Source: Planctomycetaceae bacterium
Lineage (GTDB): Bacteria > Planctomycetota > Planctomycetia > Planctomycetales > Planctomycetaceae
DNA length: 64,000 nt
Assembly: GCA_021732995.1 (NCBI GenBank)
Contig: JAKFWA010000025.1
Location: 62,001-126,000 of the forward strand
Direction of reading: 5' to 3'
The notes below the pieces were generated by a model, which saw only the letters and a program-made list of their open reading frames with translations, searched no databases and had not been told where the DNA came from. The position numbers and the translations under genes are program-made. Position 1 is the first letter of the stretch; the number at the start of each line of letters is the position of its first letter. This document shows, piece by piece, positions 36,046 through 46,281 of this stretch.

Positions 36046-36309
36046 ATGCCGCGTGTCTTCATTCCGCCGTCCTTGCGATCGTTTACGGGCGGCGTTCAGG
36101 AAGTCGAAGTCGACGGCCAGACGGTTCGCAGCTTGATCACGAACCTCGACGAAAAGTTCCCCGGCATCCGCGACCGCCTTTGCACGGACGATGCCCTGCG
36201 AACGGGCCTCAGTGTTTCGATTGATAGCCAGGTGACGAGCCTTGGTCTCTATCAGAAAGTGGCTCCCGAAAGCGAAGTCCACTTCATTCCCGCAATAGGC
36301 GGGGGCTGA
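36046..36309 (+). CDS. MoaD/ThiS family sulfur-carrier-like protein
   Basis: The protein has 87 residues with the beta-grasp pattern: RVFIPPSLRSFTGG at the start, DGQTVRSLITNLDEKFPGI in the middle and EVHFIPAIGGG at the end. Sulfur carriers end in Gly-Gly, which is adenylated and turned into a thiocarboxylate; here the end is Gly-Gly-Gly, which fits, apart from one extra residue. The pathway served (molybdopterin, thiamine, cysteine or other) cannot be told, because no moaE, thiG or E1-like gene is nearby. Confidence 0.85.
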   Translation: MPRVFIPPSLRSFTGGVQEVEVDGQTVRSLITNLDEKFPGIRDRLCTDDALRTGLSVSIDSQVTSLGLYQKVAPESEVHFIPAIGGG

Positions 36310-36321
36310 GGCTGGTCGGAC

Positions 36322-37977
36322 TTATTCCGCCTTGACGCTGTAGACCAGCAGGCGATCCATGTCGCGCAGGAAGAGCTTGCCGCGCGCGACAACCGGGTGA
36401 GCCCAGGTTGGACGACCGCTGCGGTCGCGCTGCTCGAAGCGACCCTTTTCGACGTAGCGGTTCGAGTTGACCTCTACCAGTGCCACCGGTCCGTCCTCGC
36501 TTCGCATGTAGATGTGGCCGTCAGCGACCGTCAGCGACCCCTTTCCGACCGAGCGGTTCTTCCATTTCACATTCCCGGTAGCCAGGTCAAGGCAGGTCAG
36601 AATCCCGGGATCATTGGACCCGTAAACGCAACCATCAATAGCGACCATGCCGCCGTGATGGTTCTTCATCTCATCCGTGCGATACCCAAGCTGAGATGAG
36701 GTCTGCCCACCTCGTGACACCAATCGAAACATGGCTCCACCAGTATTGTACCCGGAAGAACTGAAGAGCATGCCGTTGTGATACATCGGTGAGGAACAGT
36801 TTGCCGTCCCGTTCGAGGATTCGCGTTGCCCCCACATCGGGTTGCCGTCCGAGGCTCGCACGCCAACTACTCCGGCCGAAGTGAAGTTCACGTACTGACG
36901 CACTCCGCCCACATCAATCGCGATGGCTGAAGAATAGGAGGCCTGAGGATTGCTGGGCACGGGGGCACGCCAGATCGGGCGGCCCGTGTTCTTGTTGAGA
37001 GCTACCATCGTCGCATCGCGACCGCCCGGGGTGCAGATCAGCTTGTCGCCATCAATCAGTACGGACTCGCTGATACCCCATTGGATGTTTCGACCGCCGA
37101 ACGTCTCCAGAATGTTGAGGCTCCATTTCTTATTACCGTTCGACGTCTCCAGAGCGGCGAGATCTCCGTTGGCGCCCAGCACGTAGACGGTGTCACCATC
37201 GACCGTTGGAGTTCCGCGCGGTCCATTGCCAGTTCCTTCACGAAACCCTCGACCGGTGCGCGTGGACCACAGTTTGTCGCCACTCTGGATGTCCAGCGCG
37301 GTGACGACTTCGTCATCACCTTGATTACCCATCGTGATCACCCGACCGTCGGCAACCGCGACGGTCGAATAACCCTCGCCCAAGCCGTTAACGCGCCAAG
37401 CCTGCTTCGGGCCGTCTTCAGGCCACTCTTTCAGCAGTCCGGTCTCGCGTGAGATATCGTCCCGATTTGGGCCTCGATATTGGCCCCAGTCGCCATCACC
37501 CTCGGCTGCTGCAGCGGGTTGCGAGTTTCGAGAAGCAGGCTTCGTTCCGGCATTGTTGGCCGGAGTTCTGGCAGGGGGAGTAGTACGCGGAGCCGGGGCG
37601 GGTGTGGCCGCTGGCTTCGGAGCAGGTGGAGTCACCGCAGGCTTTGGAGCCTCGGCGGGCGTGGGCATCGGCTTCGCTTCTTCCGTTGCGCCCTTCTTGG
37701 CGATCAGCCGCGAGGCCGTGGTGCCGGTGTAGATCACCGTGACCTGCTGCCCGACTTCCAACTGGCCGGTGAGAACTTTGTCCCCATCCAGACTGACCTG
37801 AGCCGTCCGCGAGATTGTGAACGAACGATTCGTTCCTTTGACCTTGTCCTTGATGGTGATGCGGTTGTTCGCACTGTCCATCACCACAATGGTGCCTGTG
37901 ACGCTGTCAGCCCATGCAAACGCGGGTGACAAGCCAATAAGAACCAAAAGTGCGACAATCAAAGTCTTCGAACGCAT
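36322..37977 (-). CDS. Exported PQQ-repeat beta-propeller with N-terminal small domain
   Basis: The protein has 551 residues. A signal peptide (ALLVLIGLSPAFAWADS) is followed by a short beta-rich domain of about 75 residues (SVTGTIVVMDSANNRITIKD) and a Pro/Ala-rich linker. A propeller then starts near residue 170 (WGQYRGPNRDDIS), with blades such as VTALDIQSGDKLW and LTCLDLATGNVKW. WGQYRGPNR is typical of planctomycete exported PQQ-like propellers. It is convergent with the MoaD-like gene, 12 bases apart. No catalytic residues are evident. Confidence 0.85.
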   Translation of the reverse strand: MRSKTLIVALLVLIGLSPAFAWADSVTGTIVVMDSANNRITIKDKVKGTNRSFTISRTAQVSLDGDKVLTGQLEVGQQVTVIYTGTTASRLIAKKGATEEAKPMPTPAEAPKPAVTPPAPKPAATPAPAPRTTPPARTPANNAGTKPASRNSQPAAAAEGDGDWGQYRGPNRDDISRETGLLKEWPEDGPKQAWRVNGLGEGYSTVAVADGRVITMGNQGDDEVVTALDIQSGDKLWSTRTGRGFREGTGNGPRGTPTVDGDTVYVLGANGDLAALETSNGNKKWSLNILETFGGRNIQWGISESVLIDGDKLICTPGGRDATMVALNKNTGRPIWRAPVPSNPQASYSSAIAIDVGGVRQYVNFTSAGVVGVRASDGNPMWGQRESSNGTANCSSPMYHNGMLFSSSGYNTGGAMFRLVSRGGQTSSQLGYRTDEMKNHHGGMVAIDGCVYGSNDPGILTCLDLATGNVKWKNRSVGKGSLTVADGHIYMRSEDGPVALVEVNSNRYVEKGRFEQRDRSGRPTWAHPVVARGKLFLRDMDRLLVYSVKAE

Positions 37978-38106
37978 GCGATGGCTCCGAGCGAGATGCC
38001 TGATTTCTAACGTGCCTCATCTCTCGCTGAGAGATGCCAGTTTCGGAGTTGATCTTTCAGAGGAAAATCAGGCCAGACGTCTTTTCGCATTTGCTCGACG
38101 CGAGCA

Positions 38107-38919
38107 CTACGCTGGCTCCCGGAACTTGAAGCGTTTGCTTTGGCGGAAGAACTCCAGGGGGTTGTCGTAGACGATCTTGCGGATTTTGGCTTCCGTATAG
38201 CCGCGTTTGCGCATTTCCTGGATGAAGTCTGGCACCGCGGTGGGGTTGGATGGTCCCCAATCGCCCGCTGAGTTCACCATGATCTTGTCGTTGCCGACCA
38301 TCTCGATGATGTCCACGGCGCGGGACGGCGTGCACTTCGTGACAGGGTAAAGCGTCATCGCGCACCAGAAGCCGTGCTCTTTCGCGACTCGAACGGTGTG
38401 CTCTTCGACGTGGTCGATCAGCACGCGTTCGGGCTTGATGCGGGGATCGTCACGCAGCATGTCGACGATCATCCGCGTGCCTTTGTATTTGTCGGCGAGA
38501 TGCGGCGTGTGAATGAGGATCAGCTCGTCAGTCTTGAGAGCCAGTTCCATGTGCTCCCAGAAGATCTGAGCTTCGTTCTTCGTATTCTTGTTGAGGCCGA
38601 TCTCGCCAATACCCAGCACGTTGGGCTTGTCGAGGAATTCAGGCACCATCGCGATGACTTCGCGGGACAGGCTGATGTTCTCTGCTTCTTTGGCGTTGAT
38701 GCACAGCCACGTGTAGTGCTGGATGCCGACGCTGGCGGCGCGCTTGGGCTCGAACTCGGTGAGCTGGCGGAAATAGTCACGGAAGCCGTCGACGCTGCCG
38801 CGGTCGTAGCCAGCCCAGAAGGCGGGCTCGCTCATCGCAACGCAGCCCATGCGAGCCATGCGTTCGTAGTCGTCGGTCACGCGAGAAACCATGTGGATAT
38901 GCGGGTCGATGTAGTACAT
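38107..38919 (-). CDS. TatD-like metal-dependent hydrolase
   Basis: The protein has 270 residues with the amidohydrolase barrel. It has DPHIHM at the start (the HxH metal pair), LGIGEIGLNKNT with the conserved Glu, LILIHTPH and VLIDHVEEH with further metal His, and the SAGDWGPSN segment giving the late Asp. TatD-family proteins are nucleases or hydrolases; this branch resembles the EboB-like proteins of cyanobacteria and Bacteroidetes. A small helical protein is encoded just upstream on the same strand, 58 bases away. Confidence 0.85.
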   Translation of the reverse strand: MYYIDPHIHMVSRVTDDYERMARMGCVAMSEPAFWAGYDRGSVDGFRDYFRQLTEFEPKRAASVGIQHYTWLCINAKEAENISLSREVIAMVPEFLDKPNVLGIGEIGLNKNTKNEAQIFWEHMELALKTDELILIHTPHLADKYKGTRMIVDMLRDDPRIKPERVLIDHVEEHTVRVAKEHGFWCAMTLYPVTKCTPSRAVDIIEMVGNDKIMVNSAGDWGPSNPTAVPDFIQEMRKRGYTEAKIRKIVYDNPLEFFRQSKRFKFREPA

Positions 38920-38977
38920 ATGCGGGCTGACCAGTCAGAGGTGATTTGTTCGAGGCAGTGGTGCAGAGGGTTTCGAC

Positions 38978-39238
38978 TCAGCGTGCGCCGGGGCGAGCCC
39001 ACTTCTCGTCATAGGTATCGCTGAAGAGCAGTTGCAGTTGCTCGGCCCGGTTCTTCTGCTGAGTTGTCAGGATCTCCAGCGTCTTCTGAATGCGCTGGCG
39101 GCGAGGGTCCTGAGCGACTGTATCGGCGCTCGTCGCACGGTCGAGGCGGTCGAGGGACGCCGCAACTTCCAGCAGTTTGGCTCGCATGTCGAGGAACACC
39201 TGATCCAGAATCTGGGGCGCGGATTGGATGGCGGGCAT
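38978..39238 (-). CDS. Small helical protein of unknown function upstream of the TatD-like gene
   Basis: The protein has 86 residues, predicted almost entirely helical, with heptad-like spacing (ILDQVFLDMRAKLLEVAASL, QKTLEILTTQQKNRAEQL). It has no signal peptide or membrane segment. The placement and spacing suggest it is co-transcribed with the TatD-like hydrolase. I do not recognise a family. Confidence 0.6.
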   Translation of the reverse strand: MPAIQSAPQILDQVFLDMRAKLLEVAASLDRLDRATSADTVAQDPRRQRIQKTLEILTTQQKNRAEQLQLLFSDTYDEKWARPGAR

Positions 39239-39539
39239 GGCGGTTACTCGTCAAAGGGGCAGACGTTACGAATCGAGGGAGCCAGCTTGAGGGCACCCTC
39301 AATATGAGTGTAACCGGCTTCGGTCTCAGAGCCATATTGACGCTATTTGAATGCAGGGATACCGTCCCGCTCCCTTCCGCCTGGCGCTGAGGCTCGTTCG
39401 TCTGTTCGTCATTGCGAACAGATCTGATCGGGTTTGAGCGATGTCACTTCCGGGGAGCCTCCCCCAAACCTCGCCGTTGCATGAAGTAACGGTTCATACC
39501 CGCCTAATTTGATCTCCTCTCAATGCGACGGAGCGCAGC

Positions 39540-41402
39540 ATGTGTGGAATCGTCGGCTATATCGGCACTCGATCCGCCCCTGAGTTCTTACTCGAAGGAC
39601 TCACGCGCCTTGAATACCGCGGCTATGACAGCGCTGGTGTTGCCGTGCAACACAATGGCGAAATTGGCATCCGCAAAAAGGTTGGCCGCGTTGAAGAACT
39701 CGGCAAGCTCCTGGCATCCAAGCCGGTGCGCGGTTCGGTCGGCATCGGACACACCCGCTGGGCGACCCACGGTGGTATTTCCGATGTGAACTCTCACCCG
39801 CACGTCGGCGGCAACGGCGAAGTAGTGCTGGTGCACAACGGCGTGATTGAGAACTACGCCAAACTGAAAGAGCAACTTCAGGCGCTGGGTTACGTGTTCC
39901 GCACGGCGACCGACAGCGAAGTCATCGCGCACCTGATCGCTCATCATCTCGAAGAGCAGATCAAACTCGGCGAAGATCCCGAGTCGCAAGAGACCTGCCT
40001 GAAAGCCATTGAACTCTCGCTGAAGAAGCTCAAAGGCACGTACGGCCTTGGCATCATCTTCCGCGATGTGGCGGACACCATCTTCGCGGTTCGATTGGGC
40101 AGCCCGCTGGTGATCGGTGTGGGTAAAGGCGAACATTTCCTGGCCAGCGACGCGAGTCCTCTGGCTGGGTACACCGACGAAGTCGTGTATCTCTCGGACA
40201 ACGAAACCGCCGTTCTGCGGGCCGATCATATGGAGATCAGCCATCGTGATGGCGGTCGCCTGAAACCATCGGTGCAGACCATCAATCAAGTAACGGTCGA
40301 CCTCGATCTGGGCCGCTTCGAACACTACATGCTGAAGGAAATCTTCGAGCAGCCCGAGTCGATTGAGAACTGTCTGCGTGGTCGCATTGATGAAGACTCA
40401 GCGACCGCCAAGTTTGGTGGTTTGAACATTGAACCTCAGGATCTGCGACTCGTTGACCGCATCGTCCTGACGGCCTGCGGCACCAGTTGGCACGCTGGTT
40501 TGGTCGGTGAATACCTGATTGAGGAATTCGCCCGCATCCCGGTCGAAGTCGAATACGCCAGCGAGCTGCGTTATCGCAATCCTCCACTGAGCGACCGCAC
40601 GATGGTCTTCGCGATCACTCAATCCGGCGAAACCGCTGACACGCTGGCCGCGATGCGCGAGTGCAAACGCAAGGGCCACAAGTCACTCGCGATCTGCAAC
40701 GTGGTCGGTTCGACGATCGCCCGAGAAGCCGACGGCGGGATCTACCTGCACGCCGGTCCCGAGATCGGAGTCGCCTCGACGAAAGCCTTCACTTCGCAGT
40801 GCACGGCACTCGTGATGCTTGCACTCTATCTCGGTCGCATGCGGCACCTGAGCTATCACGCGGGCAAACGGATCATCGCGCAACTGCGAGAAATGCCGGA
40901 CATGGTGCGTCGCACGCTGCAATGTCACGACGCCGTGAAGGAAGTCGCCAACAAGTATCAGGGCTTTGACAACTTCCTGTACCTCGGTCGGCTCTACAAC
41001 TTCCCGGCGGCACTGGAAGGCGCTCTGAAGCTCAAGGAAATCAGCTACATCCACGCGGAAGGCTATCCAGCCGCCGAGATGAAGCACGGTCCGATCGCGC
41101 TGGTTGATGAAGAAACGCCGAGTGTTTTCATCATTCCGCGTGGCTCGATCTATCCGAAGGTCATGAGCAACCTCGAAGAGATCAAAGCCCGTCGCGGCCC
41201 CGTCATCGCGATTGCCTGCGAGGGTGATCATCGCATCGCCGACCTCGCTGACGACGTCATCTACGTGCCGGAAGTCGATGACTTCCTGCAGCCGATTGTG
41301 ACCAGCGTGCCGCTGCAGTTGCTCGCCTATCACATCGCCCTGAAGCGTGGCTGCAACGTCGATCGTCCGCGAAACCTCGCCAAGAGCGTCACCGTTGAAT
41401 AG
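39540..41402 (+). CDS. glmS: Glutamine--fructose-6-phosphate aminotransferase (isomerizing)
   Basis: The protein has 620 residues. It makes glucosamine-6-phosphate for peptidoglycan and lipopolysaccharide precursors in the cytoplasm. The N-terminal Ntn amidotransferase starts MCGIVGYIG with Cys2 as nucleophile and contains GIGHTRWATHG. Two SIS domains follow, one with LTACGTSWHAGLVG and SGETADTLAA, the other ending with the C-terminal RPRNLAKSVTVE signature. The leader shows no recognisable glmS ribozyme. A terminator follows at 41410. Confidence 0.97.
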   Translation: MCGIVGYIGTRSAPEFLLEGLTRLEYRGYDSAGVAVQHNGEIGIRKKVGRVEELGKLLASKPVRGSVGIGHTRWATHGGISDVNSHPHVGGNGEVVLVHNGVIENYAKLKEQLQALGYVFRTATDSEVIAHLIAHHLEEQIKLGEDPESQETCLKAIELSLKKLKGTYGLGIIFRDVADTIFAVRLGSPLVIGVGKGEHFLASDASPLAGYTDEVVYLSDNETAVLRADHMEISHRDGGRLKPSVQTINQVTVDLDLGRFEHYMLKEIFEQPESIENCLRGRIDEDSATAKFGGLNIEPQDLRLVDRIVLTACGTSWHAGLVGEYLIEEFARIPVEVEYASELRYRNPPLSDRTMVFAITQSGETADTLAAMRECKRKGHKSLAICNVVGSTIAREADGGIYLHAGPEIGVASTKAFTSQCTALVMLALYLGRMRHLSYHAGKRIIAQLREMPDMVRRTLQCHDAVKEVANKYQGFDNFLYLGRLYNFPAALEGALKLKEISYIHAEGYPAAEMKHGPIALVDEETPSVFIIPRGSIYPKVMSNLEEIKARRGPVIAIACEGDHRIADLADDVIYVPEVDDFLQPIVTSVPLQLLAYHIALKRGCNVDRPRNLAKSVTVE

Positions 41403-41409
41403 TTCGCCG

Positions 41410-41453
41410 ATGCCCCTGTGACGGTCGCGTCAGACTGATCTTGGGGCATTTTT
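41410..41453 (+). terminator. Terminator after glmS
   Basis: ATGCCCC (41410-41416) pairs with GGGGCAT (41443-41449), with an inner TGAC/GTCA stem, followed by a run of five T. It lies 8 bases after the glmS stop. Confidence 0.75.
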
Positions 41454-41523
41454 CGATCGCACCTATCCTCTCGGACAGCGTCGATAGGAGCGACGGAATG
41501 TTATTCAGGAAAAGGAGTCATCC

Positions 41524-42786
<1,263 letters not shown>

Positions 42787-42794
42787 ATCTGTAG

Positions 42795-42835
42795 GTCGGG
42801 CAATCCAGTCCGACAGCCGGACAAGATTGTCCGGC
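42795..42835. repeat. Two tandem palindromes, GTCGG(A/G)CA type
   Basis: Near-palindromes at 42795-42814 and 42816-42835 resemble the element at 12564-12583. They lie between two convergent genes and may help end both transcripts. Confidence 0.6.
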
Positions 42836-42931
42836 TTAACTGTCGTTCCAGTCTCGCAATTCATCCCTCTCCCCGGATAACCGGAGTGAGGGATGCTTGC
42901 GATTCAAAATGGTCAACTGGCGATTGAAGGG

Positions 42932-44332
42932 CTAACCCTTCAGCAGACGCACCATGTTCTTCTTGTAGGCTTCAACACCCGGCTGGCCGTAGGGGTTGAT
43001 GCCCAGCAGACGGCCTTCCACAGCGGTGGCCAGCATCAGCATCTGGAAGACCTGACCGAGGCTGTAAGCACTCAAACGCGGCAGCACGATGTCGGTCGTC
43101 GGCCGACCCTCGTCGGCGTAGGCCTGGTTCGTTCCCAGAATGGCCGCTCGCAGCACATCGGGGATCGTCTTCTTCGAGTACTGGTTGAGATCATCCAGAT
43201 CGGTGCCGAAGCTCGGAACACCGAGAGCCGATGCTGAGGCATTCTCAACAATCAGGTTGGTGATGATCTTGTCGCGGGTGCCTTCCTGATGCTGCTGGCC
43301 GCGGCTGTGCAGATCGCGAGTATTGACGCACGTAATCGGTGTCGCCCCGCGACCGTCTTTGCCCAGGCTTTCCGACAGCAACTGGTCGTACCACAGACCG
43401 ACCGACTCCAGCTTCTTGCCCCAGGTCGACAGCACGCGAATCTTCAGCCCCGTTGTTTCAAACAGATGGCTGATACCGGTGTAGTCCAGTGCCGGGTTAC
43501 TTCCAAGCGGTGCCGTCAGGAACGAATCCGTCATGTCCGCCGCACCCTTCAGCAGCGCGACGACGTCAACGCCGAGCACCGCCGCAGGCAGCAGACCGAC
43601 CGCTGTCAGGATTGAGCAACGACCTCCAATCCCATCGGGGATCGGGAAGTGGGAGGCATATTGCTGCTCGTTGGTGACGTTCCGAAGTTTGCCGGTCTCT
43701 CCCGTCACTGCGACGATGGCGTTCTTGAGATCCGCTGAACCAGCTCCGTAATAGTCTTCAGCCGCTTTGCGGAAGATGCGGAAGGCGACCGCAGTTTCCA
43801 GCGTACCACCGGATTTGCTGATACAGACCGTCGCAAACTTGTCCCCAACAGTCTTCGCTCCGCCCGCTTTAGGGAACGTAGCCATCAGCGCTGCCAGAGC
43901 GTCGTTGTCGACGTTGTTGCCCTCAAAGTAGACGCGGGGAATCCCGTTCCGGGCCTCGCGGCTCAGTTCGTTGTGAATTGGATGACACAAGGCTTCGAAC
44001 AGCGCCTTGGCTCCCATGTAGGAGCCGCCGATGCCCAGGAACACCACGCGATCGAAGGACTCGCGCAATCGCTGGCCACACGCGATGATCTGCCCAAGCT
44101 GGCTGGAAGCTCCCTTGGCCGCGTGCTCATCCAGCAGACGCTTCGGCCATTCGATGAAGCCGGCATCGAGCGGTTGCTTGAATTGCGGAATCGGCTTCTT
44201 CGAGTTGTAGAGTTCGATGTCGGCTCGCACTTCGGCTCGAGCCGCTTCCAACAGCGGCACCGCCGCATCCCACGCGTAGGGTGACAGCCACTTGCGAGCG
44301 GCGGACGGGTCATAACGCAGCGTGTCAGTCAT
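42932..44332 (-). CDS. pgi: Glucose-6-phosphate isomerase
   Basis: The protein has 466 residues, the shorter Bacillus-like length. It interconverts glucose-6-phosphate and fructose-6-phosphate in the cytoplasm. Landmarks are VVFLGIGGSYMGAKALFEAL, the CISKSGGTLET phosphate loop, IPDGIGGRCSILTAVGLLP, and the late TNLIVENAS and LDDLNQYSKKTIPDVLRA segments. I used the ATG at 44332, with AGGAAGGA seven bases upstream, rather than the longer in-frame start at 44377. Confidence 0.96.
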   Translation of the reverse strand: MTDTLRYDPSAARKWLSPYAWDAAVPLLEAARAEVRADIELYNSKKPIPQFKQPLDAGFIEWPKRLLDEHAAKGASSQLGQIIACGQRLRESFDRVVFLGIGGSYMGAKALFEALCHPIHNELSREARNGIPRVYFEGNNVDNDALAALMATFPKAGGAKTVGDKFATVCISKSGGTLETAVAFRIFRKAAEDYYGAGSADLKNAIVAVTGETGKLRNVTNEQQYASHFPIPDGIGGRCSILTAVGLLPAAVLGVDVVALLKGAADMTDSFLTAPLGSNPALDYTGISHLFETTGLKIRVLSTWGKKLESVGLWYDQLLSESLGKDGRGATPITCVNTRDLHSRGQQHQEGTRDKIITNLIVENASASALGVPSFGTDLDDLNQYSKKTIPDVLRAAILGTNQAYADEGRPTTDIVLPRLSAYSLGQVFQMLMLATAVEGRLLGINPYGQPGVEAYKKNMVRLLKG

Positions 44333-44618
44333 GAGAGATTCCTTCCTGAAGGGCTGTGTGATCGGTGTTCGAGGCATCGCCGACGGGCATCACGGTTCTG
44401 CGAACGAGAACCATGACGGGATCTGCGGACTTATAGCGTCGCCAGTCTTCGTCGTCGTCATGATCGGTACCAACGATACCACGCGTCAGGTCATGCATGC
44501 CTTGCCGGGAACTACATAGGTTTCCGGCCCTACCCATTCACACTCGACCTACCTTTCGGTCGAAGTTGTGTGTGGCAACTCAGCAACAGCAACAGGAAGC
44601 GAAATAAGGAGCGAGGCG

Positions 44619-44828
44619 ATGCTCGTACTCAGCCGGAAAAAAGACGAAAAGATCGTTATTGGTGACAACATCTCCATCATGGTTGTGGAGATTCGGGGCG
44701 ACAAAGTTCGCCTCGGAATTGAGGCTCCGCGTGATGTGTCCGTGCATCGCCGCGAAGTCTACGAAGCCATCAAGCGCCGCGAAGAGGAAGGCATCCTCGG
44801 CGAGCACGCCGAAGCCAAAGTCGAGTAA
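44619..44828 (+). CDS. csrA: Carbon storage regulator CsrA (chromosomal copy)
   Basis: The protein has 69 residues. CsrA dimers bind GGA motifs in mRNA leaders and block or stimulate translation. The sequence is canonical: MLVLSRKKDEKIVIGDNI, VRLGIEAPRDVSVHRREVYE. It carries the RNA-binding Arg in the VHRREV strand. AGGAG lies seven bases before the ATG. A second csrA lies 5.7 kb away inside the mobile element. Confidence 0.95.
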   Translation: MLVLSRKKDEKIVIGDNISIMVVEIRGDKVRLGIEAPRDVSVHRREVYEAIKRREEEGILGEHAEAKVE

Positions 44829-45280
44829 TCAGCCTCAACATCGTGTGTTGAATCACCGCGCGCACCTCGGATCGTTCCTGGTGCGCTCGTTGCTGATTCC
44901 GCCGAACTCGCTGACAAACGGATTCTGACTCCGCACGCCGGTCGCAGTCGCCGCGTCTCGAAATCGCCACTCGGCACCATCACGACCGCTGAGTTCCATC
45001 TTCAGCGGTGCGTGCTGCGAAATCTCCGCTGCCAACTCAGGAGTTTCTCGTCGACATGCCGGGCGCAAACACTCCGCCTTCCCGACAAAACTGGCACCAA
45101 CGATCTCCAGCGAACGCGACCAGACAACAAATGAGGAATTCTCTCATTCCTCAAACGACTCGCTGGACCATCGAAAACAGCTCTCTATAATCTCGCCCCC
45201 GCCGCCAACGTCCGGGTGGTTTTCCAAGCTGTTTGCTTACCAATCAAACAGCCGCAAACCGGATCGCAGTGCTGGCAAAA
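44829..45280. other. Intergenic region before tRNA-Lys
   Basis: No gene is seen in this 452-base stretch. It contains a small hairpin (GAGGAAT/ATTCCTC, 45133-45152) and the tRNA promoter described separately. Confidence 0.5.
45164..45191 (+). promoter_or_regulatory. Sigma-70-like promoter for tRNA-Lys
   Basis: A perfect -10 box TATAAT (45186-45191) lies 16 bases after a weak -35-like TGGACC (45164-45169). It is about 90 bases upstream of the tRNA. Confidence 0.6.
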
Positions 45281-45353
45281 GCCCCGGTAGCTCAATTGGT
45301 AGAGCAAATGACTCTTAATCATTAGGTTCTCCGTTCGAGTCGGAGCCGGGGCA
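45281..45353 (+). tRNA. tRNA-Lys, anticodon CUU
   Basis: The acceptor stem GCCCCGG pairs with CCGGGGC. The D-arm is GCTC/GAGC, the anticodon stem AATGA/TCATT encloses CTCTTAA (anticodon CTT, reading AAG), and the T-arm is CTCCG TTCGAGT CGGAG. The discriminator base is A and CCA is not encoded. Genes right after it look horizontally acquired, so its 3' end may be an integration site. Confidence 0.95.
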
Positions 45354-45493
45354 CTTGATCGTTACGTTTTTCGAGTGCTGGATGGTGAGTCTCACTAATG
45401 ACCAGCGTTGAGGTCCAACTCTGTTGTGACTCGACTGCTGGCCGCTCATTGAGCGGTTGGTATCTCGCTGACGTTGCGCGCCGATCAAACGCT

Positions 45494-45530
45494 GAAGGCC
45501 ACGGAGTAACCGCTCCGTGGCCTTCTTTCG
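45494..45530 (+). terminator. Perfect 13-bp terminator stem
   Basis: Arms 45494-45506 and 45513-45525 (GAAGGCCACGGAG and complement) are followed by TTTCGTT. It may end the tRNA transcript, or belong to the element. Confidence 0.75.
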
Positions 45531-45557
45531 TTGTAGCCATGTCACGGAGGGGCAGGC

Positions 45558-45740
45558 ATGAAGCTTCCAAACGTCCCGACCATAGGCAGGGACGAAAAAC
45601 GGAATGTGACCTACATCGTGATGGCTTATCGAAAGCTCACACCAGGCGAGTGGCGCCTGGCTGTTCGAAATGCCGCGAAGAAGAAGCCAGACCGAACTCG
45701 CACGGTGCGGATCGTCAGCCTGCTGGGTTTGGAGCTGTGA
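45558..45740 (+). CDS. Small basic hypothetical protein
   Basis: The protein has 60 residues, rich in Lys and Arg, ending RTVRIVSLLGLEL. A GGAGGGG ribosome site lies before the ATG. The last 26 bases overlap, tail to tail, the next gene on the minus strand. No recognisable family; it would be a good candidate for a small nucleic-acid-binding protein, but that is a guess. Confidence 0.5.
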   Translation: MKLPNVPTIGRDEKRNVTYIVMAYRKLTPGEWRLAVRNAAKKKPDRTRTVRIVSLLGLEL

Positions 45741-45954
45741 TCGCTTCCGCGAGAAGTAGGGCTTCCTCACGCGTCAGGTCGATGGACACCGTGGCCATTG
45801 GACCGAAGAACGTCAGATCAACAGAGCCATCAGTGTGGCTCACTCCGATCGACCATCTCAGCCCGAATTCGAATGCGGACTTACCGTCATCCAAGTCCTC
45901 AGAAGGCTCCGAAAGATCGATCTGTAACACATCTTCGTCTGAAGCGTTTGCCAT
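45715..45954 (-). CDS. Small acidic hypothetical protein
   Basis: The protein has 79 residues with an acidic N-terminal third (SDEDVLQIDLSEPSEDLDD), beta-strand-like middle (FEFGLRWSIGVSH, VDLTFFGPMATVSIDL) and a C-terminal helix (TREEALLLAEAI). It is the only minus-strand gene in the left part of the element and overlaps the 3' end of the preceding plus-strand gene. No family recognised. Confidence 0.55.
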   Translation of the reverse strand: MANASDEDVLQIDLSEPSEDLDDGKSAFEFGLRWSIGVSHTDGSVDLTFFGPMATVSIDLTREEALLLAEAITAPNPAG

Positions 45955-45981
45955 TCGATCGACCTAGTTGTTGGAGGAAGT

Positions 45982-46167
45982 ATGGCGTCATTTTCTTATC
46001 TGAGGTCGCAAGCGGCGAACCTGCAATCTGGAGCCACAAATCCAGACGTTCAAGCGCTCGCCGAGATCGTTAAGCGGCTGGCGTCTGAGTGTGAGTCGGT
46101 CGAGAAGCTTGCAAAGGAAGCTGCTGACGAGGCACGGCGTGCAAAGAACGCCGCCAGGAGTAAGTAG
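45982..46167 (+). CDS. Small helical hypothetical protein
   Basis: The protein has 61 residues, almost all helix, with a coiled-coil-like stretch (LAEIVKRLASECESVEKLAK) and a basic tail (RRAKNAARSK). A GGAGGAAGT ribosome site lies directly before the ATG. Its size and make-up fit small phage-encoded proteins. No family recognised. Confidence 0.55.
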   Translation: MASFSYLRSQAANLQSGATNPDVQALAEIVKRLASECESVEKLAKEAADEARRAKNAARSK

Positions 46168-46252
46168 CTGCTCCGAGGCCTGTTTTCATTTTCTCGTTCC
46201 TTCGGTGAATGAACCACCAACGCAACCTAACAAATCATTGACACCAGACGAA

Positions 46253-46281
46253 GAAGTGATTTTCGAGACCAAGGACGAACC
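46253..46281 (+). promoter_or_regulatory. Repeated leader element, copy 1
   Basis: The segment GAAGTGATTTTCGAGACC followed by AAGGA ends right at the start codon of 46282. Two close copies precede the genes at 46873 and 47400. It includes the ribosome site and an ANGGA core like a CsrA site. Confidence 0.6.

Noticed and set aside
39239-39539. Possible glmS ribozyme in the glmS leader
   Set aside because: I could not find the conserved core of the ribozyme. The leader is simply a non-coding stretch.
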